DNA of 64,000 nt, from contig NC_088302.1 in the NCBI RefSeq assembly GCF_032854445.1, positions 3,400,023 to 3,464,022 of the forward strand, given 5' to 3'. This DNA comes from Liolophura sinensis (taxonomy: Eukaryota > Mollusca > Polyplacophora > Chitonida > Chitonidae). The position numbers and the translations under genes were made by a program. This document shows, piece after piece, positions 57,001 to 62,170 of this stretch. The number at the start of each line of letters is the position of its first letter. Position 1 is the first letter of the stretch. The notes below the pieces were generated by a model that saw only the letters and a program-made list of their open reading frames with translations, was not told where the DNA came from and made no database searches.

Positions 57001-60000
57001 TTTACGATTACAAGAGGTCGGTGATTGCAGAAAATCTTACACATTTAGCAGAGGATTACAGGAGATGGTGATATCACAGAATCTGTCACATTTAGTTGAG
57101 GATTACAGGAGGTGGGTGAGTAGAAAATCTTTCACATTTAGCAGACGATTACAGAAGGTGGGTGATAGCCAAAAAATCTGTCACATTTAGTTGAGGATTA
57201 CAGGAGGGTGATTTAGTTGAGGATTACAGGAGGTGGGTGATAGCAGACAGTCTGTCACATTTAGAAGAGGATTAAAGGAGGTGGGTATAGGAGAAAATCT
57301 GTCGCATTTAGTTGAGGATTACAGAAGGTGGATGATAGCAGACAGTCTGTCACATTTAGAAGAGGATTAAAGGAGGTGGGTATAGGAGAAAATCTGTCGC
57401 ATTTAGTTGAGGATTACAGGAGGTGGGTGATAGCAGACAGTCTGTCACATTTAGAAGAGGATTAAAGGAGGTGGGTATAGGAGAAAATCTGTCACATTTA
57501 GAAGAGGATTAAAGGAGGTGGGTATAGGAGAAAATCTGTCACATTTAGTTGAGGATTACAGGAGGTGGGTGATAGCAGACAGTCTGTCACATTTAGAAGA
57601 GGATTAAAGGAGGTGGGTATAGGAGAAAATCTGTCACATTTAGTTGAGGATTACAGGAGGTGGGTGATAGCAGACAGTCTGTCACATTTAGAAGAGGATT
57701 AAAGGAGATGGGTATAGGAGAAAATCTGTCACATTTAGAAGAGGATTAAAGGAGGTGGGTATAGGAGAAAATCTGTCACATTTAGTTGAGGATTACAGGA
57801 GGTGGGTGATAGCAAACAGTCTGTCACATTTAGTGGAGGATTAAAGGAGATGGGTATAGCAGAAAATCTGTCACATTTAGTTGAGGATTACAGGAGGTGG
57901 GTGATAGCAGACAGTCTGTCGCATTTAGAAGAGGATTAAAGGAGGTGGGTATAGGAGAAAATCCGTCACATTTAGTTGAGGATTACAGGAGGTGGGTGAT
58001 AGCAAACAGTCTGTCACATTTAGTGGAGGATTAAAGGAGATGGGTATAGCAGAAAATCTGTCGCATTTAGTTGAGGATTACAGGAGGTGGGTGATAGCAG
58101 ACAGTCTGTCACATTTAGAAGAGGATTAAAGGAGGTGGGTATAGCAGAAAATCTGTCACATTTAGTTGAGGATTACAGGAGGTGGGGTGATAGCAGACAG
58201 TCTGTCACATTTAGAAGAGGATTAAAGGAGATGGGTATAGCAGAAAATCTGTCACATTTAGTTGAGGATTACAGGAGGTGGGTGATAGCAGACAGTCTGT
58301 CGCATTTAGAAGAGGATTAAAGGAGATGGGTATAGCAGAAAATCCGTCACATTTAGTTGAGGATTACAGGAGGTGGGTGATAGCAGACAGTCTGTCACAT
58401 TTAGTGGAGGATTAAAGGAGATGGGTATAGCAGAAAATCTGTCACATTTAGTTGAGGATTACAGGAGGTGGGTGATAGCAGACAGTCTGTCACATTTAGA
58501 AGAGGATTAAAGGAGGTGGGTATAGGAGAAAATATGTCACATTTAGTTGAGGATTACAGGAGGTGGGTGATAGCAGACAGTCTGTCACATTTAGAAGAGG
58601 ATTAAAGGAGATGGGTATAGGAGAAAATCTGTCACATTTAGTTGATGATTACAGGAGGTGGGTGATAGCAGACAGTCTGTCACATTTAGAAGAGGATTAA
58701 AGGAGGTGGGTATAGGAGAAAATCTGTCGCATTTAGTTGAGGATTACAGGAGGTGGGTGATAGCAGACAGTCTGTCGCATTTAGAAGAGGATTAAAGGAG
58801 ATGGGTATAGGAGAAAATCTGTCACATTTAGTTGAGGATTACAGGAGGTGGGTGATAGCAGACAGTCTGTCGCATTTAGAAGAGGATTAAAGGAGGTGGT
58901 ATAGGAGAAAATCTGTCACATTTAGTTGAGGATTACAGGAGGTGGGTGATAGCAGACAGTCTGTCACATTTAGCAGAGGATTAAAGGAGGTGGGTATAGG
59001 AGAAAATCTGTCACATTTAGTTGAGGATTACAGAAGGTGGATGATACATCAGTCTGTCACATTTAGAAGAGGATTAAAGGAGGTGGGTATAGGAGAAAAT
59101 CTGTCGCATTTAGTTGAGGATTACAGGAGGTGGGTGATAGCAGACAGTCTGTCACATTTAGAAGAGGATTAAAGGAGGTGGGTATAGCAGACAGTCTGTC
59201 ACATTTAGAAGAGGATTACAGGAGGTGGGTGATAGCAGACAGTCTGTCGCATTTAGAAGAGGATTAAAGGAGGTGGGTATAGGAGAAAATCTGTCGCATT
59301 TAGTTGAGGATTACAGGAGGTGGGTGATAGCAGACAGTCTGTCGCATTTAGAAGAGGATTAAAGGAGGTGGGTATAGGAGAAAATCTGTCACATTTAGTT
59401 GAGGATTACAGGAGGTGGGTGATAGCAGACAGTCTGTCGCATTTAGAAGAGGATTAAAGGAGATGGGTATAGGAGAAAATCTGTCGCATTTAGTTGAGGA
59501 TTACAGAAGGTGGATGATAGCAAACAGTCTGTCACATTTAGAAGAGGATTAAAGGAGGTGGGTATAGGAGAAAATCTGTCACATTTAGTTGAGGATTACA
59601 GAAGGTGGATGATAGCAGAAAATCCATCACATTTAGTGGAGGATTACAGGTGGATGATGGAAGAAGTTAGGTCAGATTTGGTTGAGAGTTATTATAATCT
59701 GAAAAGTTCATCTCAATTATTATAAAGATACCTGTGAATTCACATTCACAAAGTATGCAGTGTGAATCTTGTCCAGTCAGCAGAAGACAGTGGATATACT
59801 TACTGCCAGTGGGTTTCCAGCAGTGATGTGATGTGGAATATAGTCAGAATTTATAGATTCATGTCACGGGGAATTTCCAAATTGACCTTCGAAGGAAAAC
59901 AAAGGTATATTTATCAGTGGGTAATCGAGTAGAGAATGGCGAGGTAGGCCACTGATATCATGAGTATAGTTTAGTACAAGCTCAGATTGATACAATGCAA

Positions 60001-60309
60001 CAGTAAACTAGGACAATTCAAACGCTGTAAGTAAAGTCAAAGGGAAACAACTGTTAGTTTCATGCCATTTTCGACCAGGGTCTAATCTTTTCTCCTGGGT
60101 TACTTCCCCTGAACATGTTAGGCAATCTGGTTTATGGGAAGAAACAGTCCAAACTAGTGAGACAATGTTTTATTTTTCATCCTCCGTGTAAAGATTTTTG
60201 TTACATTTTCCTGCAGGTACCCATCCAGCCTTCAGAATGGCACAGAAGCATGTCTCTGCCCAGGGGCTGGTCAACATTCATGGACAGGGTCTACACTGCT
60301 GTCGTACAG
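3022..60309 (+). CDS. FOCAD: Focadhesin (FOCAD), 17 exons, 5' and 3' incomplete
   Basis: Spliced gene; exons are listed separately. Joined, they give about 838 codons in one frame, apart from one missing base in the exon at 43371-43596. Each phase predicts the next exon. Stretches such as [30 protein letters not shown] and QPSEWHRS match vertebrate focadhesin at the same relative positions, so the identity is firm. The vertebrate protein is about 1800 residues of HEAT/ARM-like helices. It is known as a vinculin-associated focal adhesion protein and has been linked to stability of the SKI mRNA-decay complex; the role here is inferred from homology. The window covers roughly the N-terminal half: the extreme N-terminus and the C-terminal half are not seen. 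Introns range from about 150 bp to 25.7 kb, and the long ones are filled by tandem arrays. The remaining exons must lie beyond the minus-strand fibrinogen-like gene or be lost. Confidence 0.93.
3198..3289 (+). CDS. FOCAD: FOCAD exon ([13 protein letters not shown] region)
   Basis: Encodes about 30 residues including [10 protein letters not shown] and ending YSIR across the junction. This matches the vertebrate segment that precedes the HPHP motif. The donor is ATAAG|GTAAGG, leaving phase 2. The acceptor is ambiguous: the strong pyrimidine tract points to TTTTAG at 3186 (exon start 3187, phase 1), while the AG at 3197 keeps phase 0 with the upstream candidate exon. Downstream the frame is certain. 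Confidence 0.75.
3835..4435 (+). repeat. 39-40 bp tandem array derived from a SINE segment
   Basis: About 15 copies of a unit with GGTGGAGGGCTTTGCCTCAT, GTATCCTCCCACCAAATGCT. The unit corresponds to the SINE block GGGCTCTGCCCGGTTTCCAC, CCACCATAATGCTGG seen intact near 42208-42242. The array continues into AAATAAATAAA, like a SINE tail. Open frames across it are by-products of the unit length. Confidence 0.85.
5031..7395 (+). repeat. 52 bp tandem array, about 45 copies
   Basis: Unit CAGTTCAGTCTCTGTGTTTA, TGTGGTCATCGTGAATAACC, TTGTGAAATGCT, with frequent AAATGCT/AAGTGCT and CAG/AAG variants and single-base indels. Copies at the right end are most diverged. Confidence 0.95.
7396..8718. other. 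Unique intron sequence
   Basis: Between the 52 bp and ATCC arrays. The minus-strand open frame at 8111-8491 (126 codons) has no recognisable domain and no splice or conservation support. Confidence 0.6.
7415..7455 (-). mobile_element. Possible minus-strand SINE tail
   Basis: Reads TGCATAATACACCAGTCAAA followed by TAAA repeats on the minus strand, like the ATAAAACACCAGTCAAATAA tails of other copies. It sits at the right end of the 52 bp array. Confidence 0.4.
8719..8781 (+). mobile_element. SINE-like 3' tail joined to an ATCC array
   Basis: CGCCGCAATATGGCTGAAAT, ATTGCCGATGTGGAGTTAAG, CCATAATCATTTATTTATTC is the 3' end of a SINE type frequent in molluscs. It runs directly into ATCC repeats on both sides. 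Confidence 0.6.
8781..10255 (+). repeat. ATCC-rich array with 67 bp higher-order unit
   Basis: Degenerate CCAT/ATCC repeats to about 9100, then a 67 bp unit containing CATCCATTTGACCATCTACC, ATCTGCATGGCCATC and CTGTCCACCCACTGTC, repeated about 16 times. Confidence 0.93.
12296..12727. mobile_element. Head-to-head SINE foldback (inverted repeat)
   Basis: The outer arms 12296-12375 and 12645-12727 are inverted copies: ACTTTCTGAATATAGCACA and AGTGCTGAAAATTGGCTGAG recur as reverse complement with few changes. Each arm continues inward into a tRNA-like head. On the left, read on the minus strand, this has A box GTGGTCTAGGTGG and B box CGCTGGTTCGAAACCCGC. On the right, read on the plus strand, it has GGTTCGAAACCC. 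The heads face each other around a ~90 bp unique centre. It could fold into a long hairpin. Confidence 0.8.
14725..14797 (+). mobile_element. Possible SINE tail remnant
   Basis: CATTAAGCCATATTCATTCA with repeated ATTC recalls the tail at 8719. Too short and diverged to be sure. Confidence 0.3.
14895..18040 (+). repeat. 85 bp tandem array, about 37 copies
   Basis: Unit TATTTTAGATCAGAACAGCA, GTACATAGACAACCAGGTGA, AAACTGTAAGCTTTATAATT, GAGCATACTGTGTTTCACAG, CCTGG. Within it, TATTTTAGATCAGAACAGCA is nearly the acceptor/exon start of the FOCAD exon at 29849. Longer repeats of unit groups also recur, for example near 16490 and 16990. Confidence 0.95.
18041..19192. other. Unique intron sequence between two arrays
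   Basis: Holds only the degenerate tRNA-like SINE head near 18850. Confidence 0.6.
18846..18945 (+). mobile_element. Degenerate tRNA-like SINE head
   Basis: GATCTAGTGGTTAGAGGCAC resembles an A box, and GGTGCGAGCTCAAAGCC about 45 bp later resembles a decayed B box. The body is not recognised. Confidence 0.4.
19193..24618 (+). repeat. 100/101 bp tandem array, about 54 copies
   Basis: Unit includes TTTGTCAAGCCTGGACATTA, CAATCCCATTTTGTCACTTG, ATAGCTATGCCTGTTTGTCA, CATCCTGAACGTTCTGTGTT and GTCTCACCCTGATCAGTCCT. Two length classes differ by CACTTGATAG/CACTGATAG. The many open frames (up to 204 codons) shift between units and match nothing known. Confidence 0.96.
24619..25730. other. Unique intron sequence, possible conserved element
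   Basis: Contains a GC-richer block at about 25200-25370 (TTACTTGGCCTTCATTGTCA, GCTGATTGGCTCACAAGGCC) that differs in texture from its AT-rich neighbourhood and has no coding frame. Nothing else recognised. Confidence 0.5.
25731..25875 (+). repeat. Short tandem repeat, about 24 bp unit
   Basis: About six copies of TTGGCATGTGATTTTTGTTC or close variants, directly left of the mariner element. Confidence 0.85.
25963..25989. repeat. Mariner left terminal inverted repeat
   Basis: Starts next to TA (25961-25962) and pairs with 27021-27047 on the other strand, with about 17 of 22 core positions matching. Confidence 0.75.
26020..26897 (-). pseudogene. Mariner transposase pseudogene
   Basis: Minus-strand pieces in several frames recall a mariner transposase in order: an N-terminal helix-turn-helix part with [15 protein letters not shown] and [20 protein letters not shown]; then [15 protein letters not shown]; then [18 protein letters not shown], holding the second catalytic Asp; then [11 protein letters not shown], where the third catalytic Asp expected before NAP is Phe; and finally [12 protein letters not shown] before a TAA. 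Frameshifts separate the pieces, and a catalytic residue is lost, so the copy is inactive. It uses the same TA-flanked terminal repeats listed for the element. Confidence 0.88.
27021..27047. repeat. Mariner right terminal inverted repeat
   Basis: Reverse complement of the left terminal repeat with a few substitutions; followed by TA at 27048-27049. Confidence 0.75.
27508..27545 (+). repeat. GTCT microsatellite
   Basis: GTCTGTCTGTCTGTCTGTCT with small interruptions. Confidence 0.85.
27695..27825 (+). mobile_element. 5'-truncated SINE fragment
   Basis: Holds GGCTTCCTCTCTGGTCGTAC, GTCTGCCAGCAACC, CTCCCACCATAATTCTGG and GTAAAACACCAATTTAATAA, the 3' two-thirds of the SINE family at 42041. Confidence 0.8.
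27955..28245 (-). mobile_element. Probable minus-strand tRNA-derived SINE
   Basis: On the minus strand, GGCTCAGTTGGTAGAGTGTC is a good tRNA A box. GCAGATCCAGTGTCAATCC follows at B box spacing, with a ~200 bp non-tRNA body after it. Diverged, and of a different type from the copy at 42041. Confidence 0.5.
28745..28972 (+). mobile_element. Old, diverged SINE copy
   Basis: Same order of blocks as the SINE at 42041: A box-like GAGTGGTTAGCGTGCCAGCA, TCACCAATGCGGCCACTGTG, B box-like GAATTCGATTCC, CATGCTGGTTTCCTCTCC, CTCCCACCATTAATG and CATATAAGTGAGATATT. Many substitutions and no A tail. Ends about 25 bp before a FOCAD exon. Confidence 0.8.
28996..29100 (+). CDS. FOCAD: FOCAD exon (PPHPFITIF region)
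   Basis: Begins after TTGTAG and ends AAAAG|GTAAAG. It translates to [19 protein letters not shown] and onward, which lines up with the HPHPLITVL-EHRPD-WP segment of vertebrate focadhesin. The first G completes an AGG codon from the exon 25.7 kb upstream, so the two exons are contiguous in the protein despite the giant repeat-filled intron. It leaves phase 2. Confidence 0.9.
29849..30041 (+). CDS. FOCAD: FOCAD exon ([18 protein letters not shown] region)
   Basis: Acceptor TATTCTAG, donor CTACAG|GTTGAT. Encodes about 64 residues, with [18 protein letters not shown] matching the vertebrate IMAPFLWYLYCEPSQLQ helix pair. Phase 2 in, phase 0 out. The acceptor block TATTCTAGATCAGAAGAGCA differs at only two positions from a block in every unit of the 85 bp array at 14.9-18.0 kb. 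Confidence 0.92.
30565..30777 (+). CDS. FOCAD: FOCAD exon (71 codons)
   Basis: Acceptor TTTTTGACAG, donor CCCCAG|GTACGT, phase 0 at both ends, open for 71 codons (starts [13 protein letters not shown], ends ARHCPQ). Conservation with vertebrates is lower than in flanking exons, but frame, splice sites and order fit. The sequence is helix-rich, as expected for a HEAT-type repeat. Confidence 0.85.
31447..31655 (+). repeat. 51 bp tandem repeat, four copies
   Basis: Unit CAGCATTTTGTGTGAGGGTA, TATGGTTACCATTTAGGGTC, AGTGACCAGGT. At 51 bp the unit keeps an open frame of 17-residue repeats by arithmetic only. Confidence 0.9.
32001..32088 (+). CDS. FOCAD: FOCAD exon (29 codons)
   Basis: Acceptor TTGGTAG, donor TGTCG|GTAAGA. 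Reads [16 protein letters not shown] and ends FNLLSV, leaving phase 1, which the exon 8.3 kb downstream takes up exactly. The hydrophobic spacing fits an amphipathic helix pair. Confidence 0.83.
32886..32900 (+). repeat. Poly-C tract
   Basis: About 14 consecutive C after GAGA, in unique intron sequence; a likely site of length errors. Confidence 0.8.
33984..35006 (+). repeat. 31-37 bp tandem array
   Basis: About 30 copies of TTTATATGTGACCATGTTGA, GTTTCATGGTG, with two main variants (TGTTGAG and TGATAGTGAG). Confidence 0.93.
36872..37665 (+). repeat. 53 bp tandem array, about 15 copies
   Basis: Unit GCCAGCGGCCACTATATATT, GTAACAAAGTCCAATATCAA, CCTGCCCTACGCA. A variant near 37446-37630 with GAGACCGGTGGCTGC alternates with the standard unit. 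Confidence 0.94.
38744..39988 (+). repeat. 56 bp tandem array, about 22 copies
   Basis: Unit GTTGTTAGGTTATTGGCAAG, GTTCTGTAAAGTTGGCATAG, GTTGTACACATATAAG. A shorter variant lacks TTGTTAGG, giving GTAAGGTTAGGTT. Confidence 0.94.
39990..40216 (+). repeat. 23 bp tandem repeat, about nine copies
   Basis: Unit TTTAGGTTTCCTCTATGCAC followed by TCC, decaying to the right; it abuts the 56 bp array. Confidence 0.9.
40374..40564 (+). CDS. FOCAD: FOCAD exon ([14 protein letters not shown] region)
   Basis: Acceptor GGTTCCAG, donor ACACAG|GTGGGT. Encodes [17 protein letters not shown] followed by [13 protein letters not shown], which matches the vertebrate LLLVMPILQILSS helix. Phase 1 in, phase 0 out. 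A five-copy 81 bp repeat begins about 60 bp inside the following intron. Confidence 0.9.
40627..41034 (+). repeat. 81 bp tandem repeat, five copies, open on both strands
   Basis: Unit AGGCGCAGATGTAGATGCAC, CATGAACTCTATGTCTCCTG, ATGGTATGACCTCGTTTGGG, TTTCCAGTTATTCATGTTATT. Only a few substitutions separate the copies. The unit is 27 codons, so one frame on each strand stays open (134 and 180 codons). It starts about 60 bp after a FOCAD donor. Confidence 0.95.
41471..41752 (+). CDS. FOCAD: FOCAD exon (94 codons, [10 protein letters not shown] region)
   Basis: The longest FOCAD exon here. Acceptor TCTTTTATAG, donor TCTCAG|GTATAA, phase 0 to 0. [17 protein letters not shown] and [13 protein letters not shown] match vertebrate DWLASVESLLPITAVIP and ELAQADSSQ. 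It lies in the part of focadhesin covered by the DUF3730 family (family assignment from general knowledge). Confidence 0.94.
41906..42010 (+). CDS. FOCAD: FOCAD exon ([14 protein letters not shown] region)
   Basis: Acceptor ATCTTTCAG, donor CACAAG|GTCAGA, 35 codons, phase 0 to 0. [10 protein letters not shown] and [11 protein letters not shown] match vertebrate IPVLMFKLGR and LYTLPKLGVHK. A full-length SINE is inserted 30 bp beyond the donor. Confidence 0.94.
42041..42320 (+). mobile_element. Full-length tRNA-derived SINE with poly-A tail
   Basis: The tRNA-like head has an A box (GTGGCTCAGTTGGTTAGCGC) and a B box-like GAGTTCAAGACC. A conserved body with TGCTGGCTTCCTCTCCGGCC follows, then CACCATAATGCTGGCCGCCG, then the tail CATAAAACACCAATC and about 28 A. 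Target-site duplications TCGTTGTTGTC (42030-42040) and TCGTTATTGTC (42321-42331) flank it. The long A tract and near-perfect duplications suggest a recent insertion. It resembles the V-SINE-type elements described in molluscs; subfamily not determined. Confidence 0.93.
42488..43004 (+). repeat. 15-17 bp tandem array, about 33 copies
   Basis: Unit ATACATCATCAGGGG with one to two extra bases (GGGAATACATCATCAG). The array lies in the FOCAD intron ending at 43370. Confidence 0.95.
43371..43596 (+). pseudogene. FOCAD: FOCAD exon with a 1-nt deletion (frameshift)
   Basis: Acceptor TGTTGTAG, donor AGACAG|GTACAT. The first part reads [20 protein letters not shown] and the second QLYSALEE ... [14 protein letters not shown]. 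Both match vertebrate focadhesin, but they lie in different frames. The switch falls at the CCCC run 43484-43487: one more base there would restore continuity, and as written the frame hits a stop shortly after. The exon is 226 nt, whereas the neighbouring phases require 227. Either the assembly dropped a homopolymer base or the allele is truly frameshifted; the other exons look intact. Confidence 0.9.
43597..44544. other. FOCAD intron with SINE remnant
   Basis: Apart from the remnant at 43634-43965 there is an open frame at 44077-44463 (128 codons) with no recognisable domain. It lies within the intron and is not supported. Confidence 0.6.
43634..43965 (-). mobile_element. Probable minus-strand SINE remnant
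   Basis: Read on the minus strand it ends with AATATTCTAGAGTATGACAT, AATCAAATAAATAAA, like the SINE tails elsewhere in the window. A B box-like GAGTTCAAAGC lies about 280 bp upstream near 43940. The body differs from the copy at 42041, so it may be another subfamily. Confidence 0.45.
44545..44730 (+). CDS. FOCAD: FOCAD exon (PHQHGADLL region)
   Basis: Acceptor TTCACCAG, donor [30 protein letters not shown] and [20 protein letters not shown] are among the strongest matches to vertebrate focadhesin (PYQHGADML, LQGLHALCQAEV). Phase 2 in and out. Confidence 0.96.
44937..45018 (+). repeat. 16 bp tandem repeat, five copies
   Basis: TACCCTTATTGTCCTC, nearly perfect. Confidence 0.93.
45261..45336 (+). 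CDS. FOCAD: FOCAD exon (25 codons)
   Basis: Acceptor GATTTGCAG, donor AATGAG|GTCAGA. Encodes [16 protein letters not shown] and ends IQHNE. The first base completes an Arg codon from the previous exon. Phase 2 in, phase 0 out. It corresponds to the vertebrate RPLILKTLSELFSLVPS segment. Confidence 0.9.
45692..45826 (+). CDS. FOCAD: FOCAD exon (45 codons)
   Basis: Acceptor GGTTGCAG, donor CCTCAC|GTAAGT, phase 0 to 0. [17 protein letters not shown] and [10 protein letters not shown] match vertebrate FKVQVLSFLWTHTQ and AAYRSLANFS. Confidence 0.93.
45827..47154. other. FOCAD intron, unique sequence
   Basis: No repeats or coding signal recognised. A mid-GC patch at about 46480-46620 includes GCAGCGCGCGCTCTACTC. 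Confidence 0.6.
47155..47299 (+). CDS. FOCAD: FOCAD exon that seeds the 82 bp array
   Basis: Acceptor GATTTCAG, donor CAATG|GTAAAA, leaving phase 1. The end reads [20 protein letters not shown], matching vertebrate SVPGSCYLKLLSLTPPLVLPA, so this copy is genuinely coding. From about 47232 the exon sequence, its donor and the first intron bases are repeated in tandem to 55569. Only the first donor gives the frame that the exon at 55895 needs. The second donor changes the phase, and reading further meets a TAA that overlaps the next GTAA donor. Confidence 0.92.
47232..55569 (+). repeat. 82 bp array of about 100 copies, made of an exon end plus donor
   Basis: Unit CTGCTGACCTCTCTACAGTC, TGCAGTGCTCAATGGTAAAA, TCCAGCTTATACCCTACTGT, ACCACCTGTGTGTTACATTA and two more bases. 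The first copy is the coding end of the FOCAD exon 47155-47299 together with its 5' splice site. Every later copy repeats the donor CAATG|GTAAAATCC and also holds an acceptor-like CTGACCTCTCTACAG. Copies differ by recurrent variants (TAAGAC/TTATAC/TTATTC, TCTGCAG/ACTACAG). Confidence 0.97.
55714..55805 (+). mobile_element. SINE 3' fragment
   Basis: CCCGGTTTCATCCCACCATA followed by ATGCTGACTGCC and CATAAAACACCAGTCAAATA, then AATA repeats. It is the tail of the same SINE family, lying between the 82 bp array and the next FOCAD exon. Confidence 0.8.
55895..56080 (+). CDS. FOCAD: FOCAD exon (LPRGIYNSA region)
   Basis: Acceptor GTTTTCAG, donor GGCAG|GTACAC, phase 1 to 1. [20 protein letters not shown] and [13 protein letters not shown] match vertebrate FFTSLVKQEMVNMPRGIYHS and NKQPGLKPGLAG almost residue for residue. 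This is the best diagnostic of the gene. It begins the part covered by the Focadhesin C-terminal family. Confidence 0.97.
56431..56552 (+). CDS. FOCAD: FOCAD exon ([13 protein letters not shown] region)
   Basis: Acceptor TTGCGCAG, donor CAGGAG|GTGAGT. Encodes [20 protein letters not shown] followed by a basic stretch and ends LSALLQE. Compare vertebrate GGMLFCYDVSMYQ. Phase 1 in, phase 0 out. A tandem array starts directly on its donor. Confidence 0.9.
56545..56935 (+). repeat. 33 bp array of repeated splice donors, about 12 copies
   Basis: Unit GAGGTGAGTGATAGCATAGT, AGAGGATTATGG. The first copy starts on the real donor CAGGAG|GTGAGTG of the FOCAD exon 56431-56552, so each copy repeats a strong GT donor. 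Confidence 0.93.
56936..59700 (+). repeat. 95 bp dimeric array related to the donor array
   Basis: Two half-units alternate: AGGTGGGTGATAGCAGACAG, TCTGTCACATTTAGAAGAGG, ATTAAAGG (48 bp) and AGGTGGGTATAGGAGAAAAT, CTGTCACATTTAGTTGAGGA, TTACAGG (47 bp). The join TACAGGAGGTGGGTGATAGC resembles the exon-intron junction at 56545-56565. About 26 dimers; short open frames across it are artefacts. Confidence 0.93.
60217..60309 (+). CDS. FOCAD: FOCAD exon ([14 protein letters not shown] region), last one seen
   Basis: Acceptor TTCCTGCAG, donor CGTACAG|GTACAT, 31 codons, phase 0 to 0. [18 protein letters not shown] and [10 protein letters not shown] match vertebrate VHIQLSEWHRAIFLPQAW and MNRAYHAILQ. 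No further FOCAD exon is visible before the right edge. Confidence 0.95.
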
Positions 60310-62170
60310 GTACATGTCCGATACTAACAGAGATAAAAAGATGAGGAAAATATGGCCACAGCAGTCTGCTGCAGACAAAATCAGCTCTAAAATCAAGCAC
60401 ATTTTTTTTCTGGACTAACTTTATTGGCACATCAGTTACATCCATTTGTTTTCCTGTCGCACATCTTCATTTCATCTGAAGAGTGGTTTCAAGTGATACA
60501 GTTTGAGTAAAAAGAAAGGGTTATTGGACACAGTGATTAGTATAGTTTCTCATAAGAAGTAAACTTAAATCAAACACTACAGGTCTAATCCTGTAAGATG
60601 AGAAGGTGGCTGTTACAGGTGTGAAAGGTACATGTGGCTGTTACAGGTGTGAAAGGTACATGTGGCTGTTACAGGTGTGAAATGTACATGTGGCTGTTAC
60701 AGGTGTGACAGGTACATGTGGCTGTTACAGGTGTGAAAGGTACATGTGGCTGTTACAGGTGTGACAGGTACATGCACATGTATACTTTAGAATCTGGGTG
60801 AAGCAGTTATATGATTGACTTTCATGGGTGTACATCTCTTTATCTCGGTAAAATGGAAGTTTACATATGAACATTTATAGCTGTCAGAGAAGTTCAGTTA
60901 CTGTATTTTACCTGGAGATTAGAAGTTAAAAATGCACTTTCAGATTCACACAAAGTCTTATTGTGATACTTTTAATGCCAACACTTAAAGAGAGATACTG
61001 GCACCGACGTCGAAAAAATTGTGCTGTTATATTTTAGACATCATTTACATAAAGTTGAGGCTTCCAGATGTCTACTGACATGTGTCTAACTTAGAGTGAA
61101 CTGTCGGATATTCACTTTTATCCCGGATTTCCCTTTGACCATCAACTCACTCAAGTCGCTGTATTTAGAATGACTCTTTTGAGGTGATTACCTCCCTGTG
61201 TTTCCTAGACGATGACAGATGTTCAGCGAACTTGAAATGTCAGACATGGCACTGTGTTCTAATTATGCAGCCTACCATGTAACTTCAGTTCTGCCGTACA
61301 GATCGTTGGGAATTACGAATACTTTATCAAACGTTTTCAATAGACAGGAAGATCATATTTGGTTTACCAGACTTATGATTCGCTTTTAATCTGTTGTATT
61401 GTTTACATGTGCGATCCATGAGTGTACGCTGTAATGTGGGAATCTTTGCTCTGCCCCAATTGCATGTTATCTCATCGAGCGGACAGTTTAGTACATTGAC
61501 GGATTTCCCCTCATAATTCTCTTAACTGACATTTTTTGGAAAATATAGGCCCTGGGGGATTAGTTAAGAGTCAAATGCAACTCATTTTTGTATTAAATTT
61601 AGCTGAACCAACTCAGAAATTCTGTATTTCTTTTGGAAGTATGTACCTTTAAGTATTTTTTGCATAAGAAATTATTTAAACTTCAAAAAAACTCTTAAGT
61701 ATATGCCTATAAGGTGAAAGACTGACTCGACTTGAAAACTGCTGAACTTTTGGGTGAAATATGATAAATGTTTGTGAATTAATATCAAATTAATTATACC
61801 ATGTGATGTGTCAGACATTAATACTGAAATATATACTTCTGTAGTATATACCTTAGATGTGCTCTGATGGAGAGCACAAATGACTGTACATTTACATGCA
61901 AGAAAAATTTGGTTTATTGAGTTTTGATAATAGATACGAATGCAATGGAAAAACAATGACATACAGGTAGTGAATAGCTAGATGGTGAGGAGGACGTGGA
62001 TAAACCAGCTTTGTCTCTACTTTGGTGACATTTGTGTCATTACTCTCTGTCAGTCTGTAGTGTTACAGCTATCATGGTGACCATGAAGGCAAATAATGTG
62101 CTGCATTTCTTCACCGTACAAAAAGGTTTTCTGTTGTTTTTCCCTTGATGACAACTCATGAGGCGCAGAC
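60310..62170. other. Sequence between FOCAD and the fibrinogen-like gene
   Basis: Holds a 28 bp repeat and unique sequence. No next FOCAD exon, polyadenylation site or end of transcript could be identified. It is either a FOCAD intron or the intergenic gap plus the 3' UTR of the minus-strand gene (next to 62171). Confidence 0.55.
60607..60772 (+). repeat. 28 bp tandem repeat, six copies
   Basis: GGCTGTTACAGGTGTGAAAG, GTACATGT repeated, in the intron after the last FOCAD exon seen. Confidence 0.92.

Noticed and set aside
58087-59725. Open frames with [12 protein letters not shown]-type repeats
   Set aside because: Products of the 95 bp dimer array downstream of a splice donor; interrupted by stops at every longer stretch.
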